A stretch of 55,715 nucleotides of DNA, from the NCBI GenBank assembly GCA_003482905.1, contig DMXM01000016.1:1-55715 (forward strand). The letters run 5' to 3'. Shown here piece by piece: positions 17,736 to 25,994 of the stretch (position 1 is its first letter; the number at the start of each line of letters is the position of its first letter). The stretch is from Elusimicrobiota bacterium. Its GTDB lineage: Bacteria; Elusimicrobiota; Elusimicrobia; Elusimicrobiales; UBA9959. Below the pieces are notes generated by a model, which was not told where the DNA came from, ran no database searches, and worked only from the letters and a program-made list of their open reading frames with translations. Both the position numbers and the translations under genes were made by a program.

Positions 17736-19025
17736 TTACCGCGCAAAGTCCACGCCCCTCGCCCATTCCAGGCGTATGCGCGCCATCAGCTGCCGGTAAA
17801 CGGCGTCAGTGGCTTTTTTTTCAAGTTCGCACAGGGCGCAGAGGGCGCGCAGGGCCGCCATGGAAGGCTTGCCGGCGCGGATAGCGGCCTCGTAGGCGCC
17901 CTTCATGCGCGCCGTTTCAGCCGACAGTTTCCAGGCCTCGTCCTGCCAGAAAACCGCATCCTTATGGGCGGCTATGATCTCGAAACGGATCTTATCCTGC
18001 AGTTCCACACGCTTAAGCTCGCCCTGGCGCTGCTGGGCGCGGCGCTGCTGCACCTGGGTCCACACGTCGTAGGAAAGCGGGAAGCGTATGGCCAGCGAAG
18101 CCATCCAGTTATTGGCCCGCACTGAGTTGTCGGTCAGGTCGGAAATCTTGTAGGCGTTAACGTCGTAGCTGCCGCCCAGGTAAATAGCGGGATAGCGGCG
18201 CACCATGGCCATGCTCACGGCGATATCGTCCATCTGGGCTTTATAAAGCTCGCTCTTCAGTTCTGAACGCCTCTCCATGGCGGTAACCAGGCTGCGTGTC
18301 GGCTCGGCCTCCACCGGCAGAGGTTCGAACGCGCCCTCAAGCTGCGGCCTATAGCCCGGCTCCCGGTTCAGGGCCTTTAAAAAATCGGATATGGCGGCGT
18401 CCACGCCGTTTTCAGTTTGCTGGGCGCGGTCGGCCAGCCCGGACAGGAGCATGGCGGCCTCCAGCTCCTCGAAGGGGTCCTTGCGCAGCGCGTCGCTCAG
18501 CTCGCGGGCGCGTTTAAGCCAGTCCCGGGAAACCGCGCTAAGGCGGCGCTGGTAAAGCAGCTCATAGAACGACCGTTTCGCCGCCAGGGCCGCGTCCGCC
18601 TTGGCGGTTTCATAATTGACCTTGGCCTGGTTATGGGCGGCCTTGGCCAGCTTAAGCGTGTTGGTGTTCCTGCCGCCGGTATACAGCGGCTGCAGCCCCT
18701 GCACGCGCAGGGTGTAGAAAGTGTCGCTAATGGAGGGATCCATGAACCGCTCGCCCAGTTCGGGGCTGAGCACGGCGGGGTATTCCATGCTCGCCTTGCT
18801 GGCCGTGCCGGAAAGCGTGAACTGCGGCAGCGCCATAAAGCGCGCCTCGCTCACGCGCTGCCTGGCTATTATGATGTCCTGCTCGGCGGCCAGCGCCGCC
18901 GGGCTGTTCTTAACGGCCAGAAGGACGGCGTCGTCTATGGATAAGGATTCCCCGCCGTTCTGGGCGGCCGCCCGCGTTCCCAGGAAGGACAGGCACAGAA
19001 CGCCGGCTAACTTGGCTAATGACAT
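17736..19025 (-). CDS. TolC-family outer membrane efflux protein
   Basis: 429 residues with a signal peptide (LAGVLCLSFLGTRAAAQ). Two OEP repeats are visible: SIDDAVLLAVKNSPAALAAE starts the first and RRYPAIYLGGSYDVN marks the second, with long amphipathic helices between. TolC proteins trimerise into an outer-membrane barrel continued by a periplasmic alpha-helical tunnel for efflux or type I secretion. There is no adjacent membrane-fusion or RND/ABC pump gene, so its inner-membrane partner is elsewhere. It is 2 nt downstream of the HAMP protein gene and 12 nt upstream of the patatin gene, in one probable transcript. Confidence 0.88.
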   Translation of the reverse strand: MSLAKLAGVLCLSFLGTRAAAQNGGESLSIDDAVLLAVKNSPAALAAEQDIIIARQRVSEARFMALPQFTLSGTASKASMEYPAVLSPELGERFMDPSISDTFYTLRVQGLQPLYTGGRNTNTLKLAKAAHNQAKVNYETAKADAALAAKRSFYELLYQRRLSAVSRDWLKRARELSDALRKDPFEELEAAMLLSGLADRAQQTENGVDAAISDFLKALNREPGYRPQLEGAFEPLPVEAEPTRSLVTAMERRSELKSELYKAQMDDIAVSMAMVRRYPAIYLGGSYDVNAYKISDLTDNSVRANNWMASLAIRFPLSYDVWTQVQQRRAQQRQGELKRVELQDKIRFEIIAAHKDAVFWQDEAWKLSAETARMKGAYEAAIRAGKPSMAALRALCALCELEKKATDAVYRQLMARIRLEWARGVDFAR

Positions 19026-19026
19026 T

Positions 19027-19572
19027 TTACACCTTGAACTTCGGCATTATCTCCGCTACTTTCTTCTGAAGGGCGTCGGACTTGTCCTGCAGACCGGCGG
19101 CGGCCGCCTCAGTCCGGAAATCGTCGTAAGCCCGTACCACCTCGTTGACCGCGCCGGCCATGTTGTTGAACTGGTCCTGCAGCTCCATCAGCTGGTCACC
19201 CTTGCGCAGGTAGACGCGGTGCGCCAGGTCCCCCTCGGCCACGGTGGCGCAGCTTTTCTCGAACTTGAAGACCGGCCCGGCCATGCGGTGCGAGACCACG
19301 GCGGAGACGATGAGGACCATCACCATGTACATCACGATCTTGATGCCGAACAGCGGCATCATCACCGAAAACTCCTCCAGCAGCGGCTGCATCATGGGGT
19401 GCTCGTTGACCACCTTGGAGACGGTCCAGAGCATGTCCAGGCCCACCACTATGAAGGCCAGCAGAACGCTCGTAAATATGAGCGCCATGTAGCGGTACTG
19501 CAGGCTCTTCTTTATCATTATGGTCTTGCGCTGGAACTGCGCCGGCGCCTTGGTTTGTGTGTTTTCAGCCAT
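19027..19572 (-). CDS. Small membrane protein with HAMP domain, no output domain
   Basis: 181 residues; SD AAAAGG precedes the ATG. Two hydrophobic segments (about 28-48 and 74-94) flank a short periplasmic loop, followed by a HAMP-like helical linker (HRMAGPVFKFEKSCATVAEG to FNNMAGAVNEVV) and a charged helix. HAMP domains relay conformational change from membrane sensors to kinase, cyclase or methyl-accepting domains, but here nothing follows, so the protein either partners in trans or modulates a membrane process. It lies 9 nt after the phosphofructokinase gene and just before tolC. I do not recognise a named family. Confidence 0.75.
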   Translation of the reverse strand: MAENTQTKAPAQFQRKTIMIKKSLQYRYMALIFTSVLLAFIVVGLDMLWTVSKVVNEHPMMQPLLEEFSVMMPLFGIKIVMYMVMVLIVSAVVSHRMAGPVFKFEKSCATVAEGDLAHRVYLRKGDQLMELQDQFNNMAGAVNEVVRAYDDFRTEAAAAGLQDKSDALQKKVAEIMPKFKV

Positions 19573-19581
19573 ATTATCCTT

Positions 19582-20616
19582 TTAGAACAGCACTTCCATC
19601 AGGTCGAACCATTCCTTGTTGACGGTCTTCAGCTCGCCGGTGGCCTTCTCGAGCGGCACGCCCACGTACTGGTTGCCGACCAGCGCGGCCATGTGGCCCC
19701 AAGCCCCGTCGCGCACCAGCTCGGCGGCCTTCAGGCCCACGCGGGTGGCCAGCATGCGGTCGAACAGGGTAGGGGCGCCGCCGCGCTGCATGTGGCCTAT
19801 CACGGCGTGGCGGGTCTCTATTCCGGTCTGCGTCTCTATAAAACCGGCTATGCGCTCTCCCATGCCGCGGTCTTTCAGGATAGCGTGGCCGAACTGGTCC
19901 ACCTCGCGCTTGGACTGCCCCTCCCCCACCTCGGGCAGCTCGGCGGCCTCGCTGGTGACCACCAGCGCGAAGCGCTTGCGCGCGTAGGCGTCCTTGATCT
20001 TCTTGAGCATCTCCTCGGTGTTAATCACGCGTTCGGGGATGCAGACATAATCGGCGGCGGTAGCTATCGCCGTGTAAAGGGCTACCCAGCCGGCGTGGCG
20101 GCCCATCACTTCCAGCACCATCACGCGGTGGTGGCTGGCGCCGGTGTCCATCAGCGCCTGCGCGGCTTCCATGGCCTTGGTCACGGAGGTATCGAAACCG
20201 AAAGTGTAATCAGTAACGTTGAGGTCGTTATCCATGGTTTTGGGCACGCCTATCACGTTAAGCTTGTGGTCGCGATAGAGTTTGGTGGCCACGCCCAGCG
20301 TGTCGTCGCCGCCCATGGCTACCAGCGCGTGCAGGTCCAGCTTTTTAAAGTTCTCAAGGCACTTATCAACGTTCCCCTCGATCTTGTAAGGGTTAGTGCG
20401 GGAGGTGCCCAGCATGGTGCCGCCCCTCATGATGATATACTCCGTTATCTCGCGCGAGAGCGGCGTGGTGGTTCCTTCCACCAGACCTTTCCACCCGTCG
20501 GTGATGCCTAAGCATTCGTAGCCGTATTTCTCGGCCCCGTAGACGCAGCCGCGTATGGCGGGGTTCAAGCCCGGGCAGTCGCCGCCGCCGGTAAGGATGC
20601 CTATTTTTTTCTTCAT
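19582..20616 (-). CDS. pfp: 6-phosphofructokinase, predicted pyrophosphate-dependent
   Basis: 344 residues; SD AGGAGA before the ATG. PFK fold: ILTGGGDCPGLNPAIRG at the N-terminus, the phosphoryl-donor loop MGGDDTLG and catalytic PKTMDND, then MGRHAGW for fructose-6-phosphate. ATP-dependent enzymes have Gly at the second loop position (GGDGS) and PGTIDND; Asp in GGDDT together with Lys in PKT is the accepted signature of PPi-dependent enzymes. The prediction is therefore reversible phosphorylation of fructose 6-phosphate using PPi, which saves ATP in glycolysis and can also run in gluconeogenesis. Donor choice is inferred from two residues. Confidence 0.9.
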   Translation of the reverse strand: MKKKIGILTGGGDCPGLNPAIRGCVYGAEKYGYECLGITDGWKGLVEGTTTPLSREITEYIIMRGGTMLGTSRTNPYKIEGNVDKCLENFKKLDLHALVAMGGDDTLGVATKLYRDHKLNVIGVPKTMDNDLNVTDYTFGFDTSVTKAMEAAQALMDTGASHHRVMVLEVMGRHAGWVALYTAIATAADYVCIPERVINTEEMLKKIKDAYARKRFALVVTSEAAELPEVGEGQSKREVDQFGHAILKDRGMGERIAGFIETQTGIETRHAVIGHMQRGGAPTLFDRMLATRVGLKAAELVRDGAWGHMAALVGNQYVGVPLEKATGELKTVNKEWFDLMEVLF

Positions 20617-20639
20617 ATGGGGTTCTCCTGTGAAATTTA

Positions 20640-21386
20640 TCAGAAACTGGTGTTGTAGCGCATCTGCACTATGCGCTCCGCCTTGCGGCCCAAGCCGTTG
20701 GCGAACTTGCCGTTGCGGCCTATCTCGCGCACGGCCAGGTCCAGCTGGAAGTAGGGGGTGATGTAAATGCGCGTGCCGGCGTTAAAGCGGGAAGGGTCGT
20801 CGGAGTGGAACATATTGTCCATCTCCAGCATAAAAGCCACCTTGTCCTCCAGCGTGTAGTTCATGCCGAGGAAACTGAAAAGGTAATTGTTGTCAAAATC
20901 CGGCACGTTCAGGCCGCCGTGCAGCACCAGGCTGGGCACGCCGATCTCTTTCGACCCCACCAGGTAGAGGCCTTTGCCTTTTTCCAGGTACTTCTTGTCG
21001 GAGGGTTCGTAGTAGTAGCCCTGGCCGTCGTAACCTACGGCCGCGGCCGGTATGTAATAGCCGCCGTCGTAGAAGCGGAACTTCACCTGGATCTCGGGCC
21101 GGCGCATCTTTACGCCCGAATCGGAGCCCACCAGTTTATCTATCGTCATGGCCGCGCCCAGGTTGAGGCGCTCCAGCACGCCGAAGTTGAGCGCGCCCAG
21201 CACGCCGCCGCCGGAGTAGAACCGGGTCTTTACCAGGAAACCGTAATAGTCCAGTATGCCGGCGGTGGGGATGTCTATCATCTCCACGTCGGGCAGCACC
21301 ACGGCCTCGCTTTTATCCTTGGCGGCCATGGCGGGAAGCGCCGCCAGCAGCAGCGCCAGTGAGAGAACAATATTCAGCTTTTTCAT
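20640..21386 (-). CDS. Probable outer-membrane beta-barrel protein
   Basis: 248 residues with a signal peptide (MKKLNIVLSLALLLAALPAM, cleavage after AMA) and SD AAGGAAGG. The mature protein alternates hydrophobic and polar residues, is rich in Tyr, Gly and Phe, and ends in Phe (RYNTSF), as proteins assembled by the Bam complex do. GVLGALNFGVLERLNLGAAM and PEIQVKFRFYDGGYYIP look like adjacent strands of a YjbH-like barrel. There is no known catalytic motif. It lies 23 nt upstream of pfp and just downstream of the receiver gene. Precise function is unknown; transport or a structural outer-membrane role are both possible. Confidence 0.72.
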   Translation of the reverse strand: MKKLNIVLSLALLLAALPAMAAKDKSEAVVLPDVEMIDIPTAGILDYYGFLVKTRFYSGGGVLGALNFGVLERLNLGAAMTIDKLVGSDSGVKMRRPEIQVKFRFYDGGYYIPAAAVGYDGQGYYYEPSDKKYLEKGKGLYLVGSKEIGVPSLVLHGGLNVPDFDNNYLFSFLGMNYTLEDKVAFMLEMDNMFHSDDPSRFNAGTRIYITPYFQLDLAVREIGRNGKFANGLGRKAERIVQMRYNTSF

Positions 21387-21422
21387 TTTTACCTTCCTTA
21401 GTAAGAGTTCGTCAATAAAACT

Positions 21423-21794
21423 TCAGGCCAGCGCGGCCTTCACTTTGGCGTCCAGTTCGTCCAGGGAGAACGGCTTCTGCACGGCGTCCGAGGCGCCGGA
21501 AAGCAGCGCGATGCCCCTTTCGCTGGCCACGTCGCGCGAGGTCATTATTATTATTTTCGGCGCGTCCGTGCCCAGGCGCGAGGAGATCTCGCTGGCCACG
21601 TGGTAGCCGTCGATGTAGGGCATCATCACGTCCAGCAGCACCAGGTCGAATTTCTCCACTTCGGCTTTCTGCAGCGCCTCCTTGCCGTTGACCGTGGCGG
21701 TCACGATGTAACCCGCCCGCCTGAAGTAGGCCTCCAGCAGGTCGATTATATCCGGGTCGTCGTCCGCTATCAGAATCCGCTTTCCACTTTCCAT
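21423..21794 (-). CDS. Single-domain CheY-like response regulator
   Basis: 123 residues, only a receiver domain. Acidic pocket D11-D13 (IADDDPD), phospho-acceptor D55 in LLDVMMPYIDG, T85 (IIMTSRD) and K107 (VQKPFS) are all in place, so it should be phosphorylatable. With no DNA-binding or enzymatic output it must act by protein contact. Its first 25 bases lie inside the 3' end of dnaE in another frame, so translation is probably coupled to the replicative polymerase gene. That neighbourhood is unusual for a signalling protein. The cognate kinase is not in the window. Confidence 0.9.
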   Translation of the reverse strand: MESGKRILIADDDPDIIDLLEAYFRRAGYIVTATVNGKEALQKAEVEKFDLVLLDVMMPYIDGYHVASEISSRLGTDAPKIIIMTSRDVASERGIALLSGASDAVQKPFSLDELDAKVKAALA

Positions 21795-24700
21795 GTTTTG
21801 TCCCCCAGCAGCCGCTCTATCTCGTGCAGCAGCGCGTCGCTCAAGCCCACGCGTTCCGTGGTCTCTATCATATAGGTCCCGCGCCCCTTGGCGTTCACCT
21901 GGAAGTATACCGGGCAGGCCCCGTGGTTCTTGCCCAGCGCGCTCTTAAGTTCGTGCAGCTGTTTCTCGTCGAAAAGTATGCCCTCGGGCAGGTTGATCAC
22001 CAGCCCGCGGGCCCATTTATTCATGGCGTCGAACAGGCCGTAGGCCTCTTCCGCTATCAGCTCGAAGTTCTGCTCGCCGAAATCTGATTTCTGCACCTTG
22101 CCGGCCACCACCACTATCTTGTTGGGGCCCAGCTGCGCGCCGTACATCTTGTATTTCTTGGGGAACAGGCAGACGCCGACATTGCCGGTCAGGTCCTCCA
22201 CCTCGAACTTGGCCATGGCCTCGCCGGTCTTTTTGGTCTGCATGTTCTTGAACTGAGTGACCATGCCGGCCACGCGCACCATGGCGCCGTCCTCGAAGCC
22301 GCCGGCCAGCACCTTGTCCACCTGGGCGTTGGACACCATGGCGAGGTGGCGGCGGTAGCTGTTGAGCGGGTGGCCGGAGAAATAGAAGCCCAGCACCTCG
22401 TGCTCGTTCTTGAGCAGGGCGTGCTCGCTCATGACCGCGGCCGCCTTCTTTTCTTCGCCGAAGAGCATGGTCTGGTTGCTGTCGCGCAATTTCCCGCCGC
22501 AGAAGAGCTCCACGGCCTCCATGGCCTTGGTGCGCGAGATCTCGGGCTTCTCGGCCGGGTAGAAGCAGTCGAAACAGCCGCCCTTGGCCAGGGACTCGAT
22601 CACGCGCTTATTGAGCTGTTTGGAGTCCGCGCGCAGGGTGAATTCCTCGAAAGAGCGGAAAGGCCCGTTCTTGGCGCGCTCGGCCACTATGGCCTCCACC
22701 ACGCCTTCGCCCACGTTCTTCACGGCGGTCAGGGCGAAGCGGATGGCCGGCCGGCCGTTATGGTCCTCGATGGAAAATTTCTTATAGGAGCGGTTCACGC
22801 TGGGCCCGGCTATCTCTATCTCCATGTCCTGGGCCTCGCCTATGTAGGTGACCAGCTTGTTCTCTTTGTCCTCAGAGCTTACCGCGCTCTTGCCTATTTC
22901 GCTGGTGAGCAGCGCGGCCATGAACTCCACCGGGTAATTGGCCTTCAGCCAGGCGGTGTGGTAGGCCACCAGCGCGTAGGCCACCGAGTGGGACTTGTTA
23001 AAGCCGTAGCCCGCGAACTTGGCCATATCATCGAAGATCTTGGTGGAGAGCTTGTTGGAGATGTCGTGGTACTTCTTCGACTGTTCCACGAACTTGATGC
23101 GCAGCTTCTCCATGGCGTCCAGTTTTTTCTTGCCCATGGCCTTGCGGAAATCGTCGGCCTCGGACGGGGTGAAGTTGGCCAGGCTCTTGGAAATTTCCAT
23201 CACCTGTTCCTGGTACACCATGGTGCCGTAGGTGTCCTTAAGGATGGGTTCCAGCAGCGGGTGGTCGTAGGTGATCTTCTTGCGGCCGTGCTTGCGCTCC
23301 ACGAACATCTCGAGCATGCCGCTCTCTATGGGGCCCGGGCGGTACAGGGCGACCAGGGCCGCTATGTCGCTGAAAGCGGAGGGTTTAAGGCCCTTCACCA
23401 GCTTTTTCATGCCCTCGCTTTCCAGCTGGAACACGCCGGTGGTCTTGCCGTCGCACAGCAGGTCGAAGGTCTTCTTATCGTCCATCAGGACGGAGTAGAT
23501 GTCGAAATCTTTTTTATCCGGCAGCTTGCGGATGAACTCGGAAGCGGTCTCTATGATGGTGAGCGTGCGCAGCCCCAGGAAGTCCACCTTGAGCATGCCG
23601 AGAGCCCCCAGCATGTTGCCGTCGTACTGCGTGGTGATGACGTCCTTGTTGTTGCGGTTGGCCAGCGGCACGTAGTCGGTGACGTCGTCCTTGGAGATGA
23701 CCACGCCGGCGGCGTGCACGCCGGTCTGGCGGCGCAGGCCTTCCACTTTGAGGGCGATGTCGAACATTTTCTTTATCTTGGGATCGCGGGCGTACTCTTT
23801 GAGCTCGTTGACCTCGCTTAAGGCTTTGTAGAGGGTGGTGCCGAGCTCCGAGGGGACCAGCTTGGCTATGGCGTTCACGTCGGAAAGCGGGATGTTCATC
23901 ACGCGGCCCACGTCGCGCACGGCGCTCTTGGCCTTGATGGTACCGTAGGTGATGATATTGGCCACGCGGCTGGCGCCGTACTTCTCCCTGACGTACTGCA
24001 CCACCTTCTCGCGGCCGTCGTCGGAAAAGTCTATGTCGAGGTCCGGCATGCTCTTGCGGCCCGGGTTCAGGAAGCGCTCGAACAGCAGGGAATTGGGCAG
24101 CGGGTCCACGCGAGTGATGTCCAGCGTATAGGCCACCAGGGCGCCTGCGCCCGAGCCGCGGCCGGGCCCCACCGGCACGCCTATGCTGCGGCCGTGGTTT
24201 ATAAAATCCATGACTATCAGGAAGTAGCTGGAGAAGCCCATTTTTTTAATGGTATCCAGCTCGAATTCTAGGCGCTTGCGGTAATCGTCCCCCGCGCCCG
24301 GGACCTTCTTCTTGAGGCCGGCCTCGCAGAGGTCCTTGAGGTAATAGTAATCGCCGTCCCCCTCCGGGTGTTTGGCCTTGTAATCGGCCGGGATGTCGAA
24401 GGCGGGCAGGTGGAGTTTGCTGGTGTCCACCTTTACGTTGCACATGTCGGCTATAACAAGCGTATTCTTGACGGACTCGGGCGTGTGGGAGAAGAGTTTT
24501 ATCATCTCCTCGGGGGATTTGTAATAGAGCTCATGCTGGGTCATGCGCATGCGGTCGGGATCGTCCATGAGCGAGCCGGTGGAGATGCAGATGTGGGCGT
24601 CGTGGGCTTCCCAGTCTTCTTTTTTCTGGTAGTGGCAGTCGTTGGTGGCTACCAGGGGGATGCCGGTGCGCTTGGCCACTTCCAGCAGGCCGGCCATGGC

Positions 24701-25282
24701 GGCCTGCTCTTCGGGGATGCCGTGGTCCATGATCTCCAGGTAGAAATTGCCTTTGCCGAGTATGTCCTGGTACTCCATGGCTATTTTCTGGGCTTCGTCC
24801 AGGCGGCCTTCGGCGCAGTTGCGGGCTATATGGGATTTGAGGCAGCCGGACAGGCAGACGAGGCCGTCGGCGTGTTTGGCGAGAAGCTCGGAATCTATGC
24901 GGGGGTCGTGGTAGAAGCCTTCCAGGAAGGCGGCCGAGACCAGCTTCATGAGGTTGCGGTAGCCGACCTCATTTTTGGCGAGCACGGTCATGTGGCCGTT
25001 GTCTTTGCGGCCGGTGGTCTTGTCGCGGTCTTTGCGCGATCCGCGGGTTACGTAGCATTCGCAGCCGATAATGGGCTTGAGGCCGACGGCGTTGGCCATG
25101 AAGTAGAACTCCATGGCGCCGTACATATTGCCGTGGTCTGTTATGGCAAGGGCGTTGCCGGGATGTGCGGCCAGTGATTTAAGAAAGTCGGAGGGCCCGC
25201 CGTGCCCGTCGCTAAGGCGCAGCATCCCGTCGAGCAGCGAGTACTCGGAATGATTATGCAAATGTACAAAGCTTGGCTTCAT
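21770..25282 (-). CDS. dnaE: DNA polymerase III alpha subunit
   Basis: 1170 residues, normal for DnaE1. The N-terminal PHP domain is marked by FVHLHNHSEYSLLDGMLRL. The C-family polymerase core has VGPGRGSGAGALVAYTLDIT, MPDLDIDFSDDGRE with two catalytic Asp, and the third Asp in LKVDFLGLRTL. The tail carries the helix-hairpin-helix region and an OB-fold (VRVAGMVTQFKNMQTKKTGE, then FEVEDLTGNVGVCLFP). It is the replicative polymerase catalytic subunit. No SD is visible before ATG 25282. It heads a minus-strand run of ten genes reaching dapA, and its 3' end overlaps the CheY-like gene by 25 bases. Confidence 0.97.
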   Translation of the reverse strand: MKPSFVHLHNHSEYSLLDGMLRLSDGHGGPSDFLKSLAAHPGNALAITDHGNMYGAMEFYFMANAVGLKPIIGCECYVTRGSRKDRDKTTGRKDNGHMTVLAKNEVGYRNLMKLVSAAFLEGFYHDPRIDSELLAKHADGLVCLSGCLKSHIARNCAEGRLDEAQKIAMEYQDILGKGNFYLEIMDHGIPEEQAAMAGLLEVAKRTGIPLVATNDCHYQKKEDWEAHDAHICISTGSLMDDPDRMRMTQHELYYKSPEEMIKLFSHTPESVKNTLVIADMCNVKVDTSKLHLPAFDIPADYKAKHPEGDGDYYYLKDLCEAGLKKKVPGAGDDYRKRLEFELDTIKKMGFSSYFLIVMDFINHGRSIGVPVGPGRGSGAGALVAYTLDITRVDPLPNSLLFERFLNPGRKSMPDLDIDFSDDGREKVVQYVREKYGASRVANIITYGTIKAKSAVRDVGRVMNIPLSDVNAIAKLVPSELGTTLYKALSEVNELKEYARDPKIKKMFDIALKVEGLRRQTGVHAAGVVISKDDVTDYVPLANRNNKDVITTQYDGNMLGALGMLKVDFLGLRTLTIIETASEFIRKLPDKKDFDIYSVLMDDKKTFDLLCDGKTTGVFQLESEGMKKLVKGLKPSAFSDIAALVALYRPGPIESGMLEMFVERKHGRKKITYDHPLLEPILKDTYGTMVYQEQVMEISKSLANFTPSEADDFRKAMGKKKLDAMEKLRIKFVEQSKKYHDISNKLSTKIFDDMAKFAGYGFNKSHSVAYALVAYHTAWLKANYPVEFMAALLTSEIGKSAVSSEDKENKLVTYIGEAQDMEIEIAGPSVNRSYKKFSIEDHNGRPAIRFALTAVKNVGEGVVEAIVAERAKNGPFRSFEEFTLRADSKQLNKRVIESLAKGGCFDCFYPAEKPEISRTKAMEAVELFCGGKLRDSNQTMLFGEEKKAAAVMSEHALLKNEHEVLGFYFSGHPLNSYRRHLAMVSNAQVDKVLAGGFEDGAMVRVAGMVTQFKNMQTKKTGEAMAKFEVEDLTGNVGVCLFPKKYKMYGAQLGPNKIVVVAGKVQKSDFGEQNFELIAEEAYGLFDAMNKWARGLVINLPEGILFDEKQLHELKSALGKNHGACPVYFQVNAKGRGTYMIETTERVGLSDALLHEIERLLGDKTWKVESGF

Positions 25283-25335
25283 TGATATAAAGAAAACGCA
25301 GAACTACCTGCGCCCATACCCGGCCGCAGATCTTA

Positions 25336-25341
25336 ATTATA
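25336..25341 (-). promoter_or_regulatory. Candidate -10 box for dnaE
   Basis: TATAAT on the minus strand within AATTATATAAAT, 53 bases before the dnaE start. A second TATAAT lies at 25365-25370 on the same strand. The 145-bp spacer (25283-25427) is AT-rich and divergent, with a matching plus-strand box for the NUDIX gene. Confidence 0.4.
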
Positions 25342-25413
25342 TAAATAAATAGGCCGCCTAAGGAATTATAGAAGAAAAACCCGCTCCGCCGGCCCTAAGG
25401 GTTGTGGAAATTA

Positions 25414-25419
25414 TATAAT
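25414..25419 (+). promoter_or_regulatory. Candidate -10 box for the NUDIX-tkt operon
   Basis: TATAAT inside the palindrome AATTATATAATT (25409-25420), only 8 bases before the ATG at 25428. Transcription would begin about at the start codon, giving a leaderless or nearly leaderless mRNA. The same 12-mer recurs at 54305-54316 upstream of another gene. Confidence 0.45.
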
Positions 25420-25427
25420 TAAGGTCG

Positions 25428-25994
25428 ATGAAGATTAAGAAGGATAGGCACGCGGGGCTGCGGGAGGACTTCCACAAAAAGAAGGTGGTGTTCTCCGGGA
25501 CGGTGGATTTCAGGGCGGATACGGTGACGCTGCCTAACGGGAAAAAGGCGACGCGCGCTTTCATGGACCACGCGGGGGCGGTGGCGGTGCTGCCTGTGCT
25601 GGACGACGGACGCATTGTATTCGTGCACCAGTACAGGTATCCTGTTAAAGAGGTAACCTTGGAGATCCCCGCCGGCAAACTGAATTCAGGGTCAGACAAG
25701 CCGCTGGCCAGGGCGAAGGCGGAGCTTAAAGAAGAGACTGGCTATACCGCCGCCAGCATAAAGCCGCTCATCTCTTTCTGGCCCACCACGGCCTTCTCCA
25801 ACGAGGTACTGCATATTTTCACCGCGACCGGCCTGCGCGGCGGAACGCCGAACCCCGACGACGACGAGTTTTTGCGGACTGAAATTCTGCCTTTTGAAAA
25901 AGCGTGGACGCTGGTGAAGAAGGGCGCCATCAAGGACGCCAAGACCATAATAGCTTTGCAGGCGTGGAAAATAAAATTACTGGAGCGAAAATGA
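25428..25994 (+). CDS. NUDIX hydrolase, ADP-ribose pyrophosphatase type
   Basis: 188 residues. The Nudix box is present: GKLNSGSDKPLARAKAELKE followed by ETGYT, including the metal-binding E-L-x-E-E-T-G core, preceded by VTLEIPAGK as in ADP-ribose pyrophosphatases (NudF). FVHQYRYPV is the family's conserved upstream strand. It should cleave ADP-ribose or a related nucleoside diphosphate sugar to AMP plus sugar phosphate. The stop overlaps the transketolase start as ATGA, tying it to the pentose-phosphate operon, to which it could return ribose 5-phosphate (inference). Confidence 0.9.
   Translation: MKIKKDRHAGLREDFHKKKVVFSGTVDFRADTVTLPNGKKATRAFMDHAGAVAVLPVLDDGRIVFVHQYRYPVKEVTLEIPAGKLNSGSDKPLARAKAELKEETGYTAASIKPLISFWPTTAFSNEVLHIFTATGLRGGTPNPDDDEFLRTEILPFEKAWTLVKKGAIKDAKTIIALQAWKIKLLERK

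Noticed and set aside
17736..19025. Complete tripartite efflux or type I secretion operon
   Set aside because: Only the TolC-like gene is present; no membrane-fusion protein or pump is adjacent.
18721..20511. 596-codon plus-strand open frame opposite tolC, the HAMP gene and pfp
   Set aside because: It spans three well-supported minus-strand genes and has His/Val/Gln-rich shadow composition.
22346..23821. 491-codon plus-strand open frame opposite dnaE
   Set aside because: dnaE motifs are complete on the minus strand; this frame is an antisense shadow.
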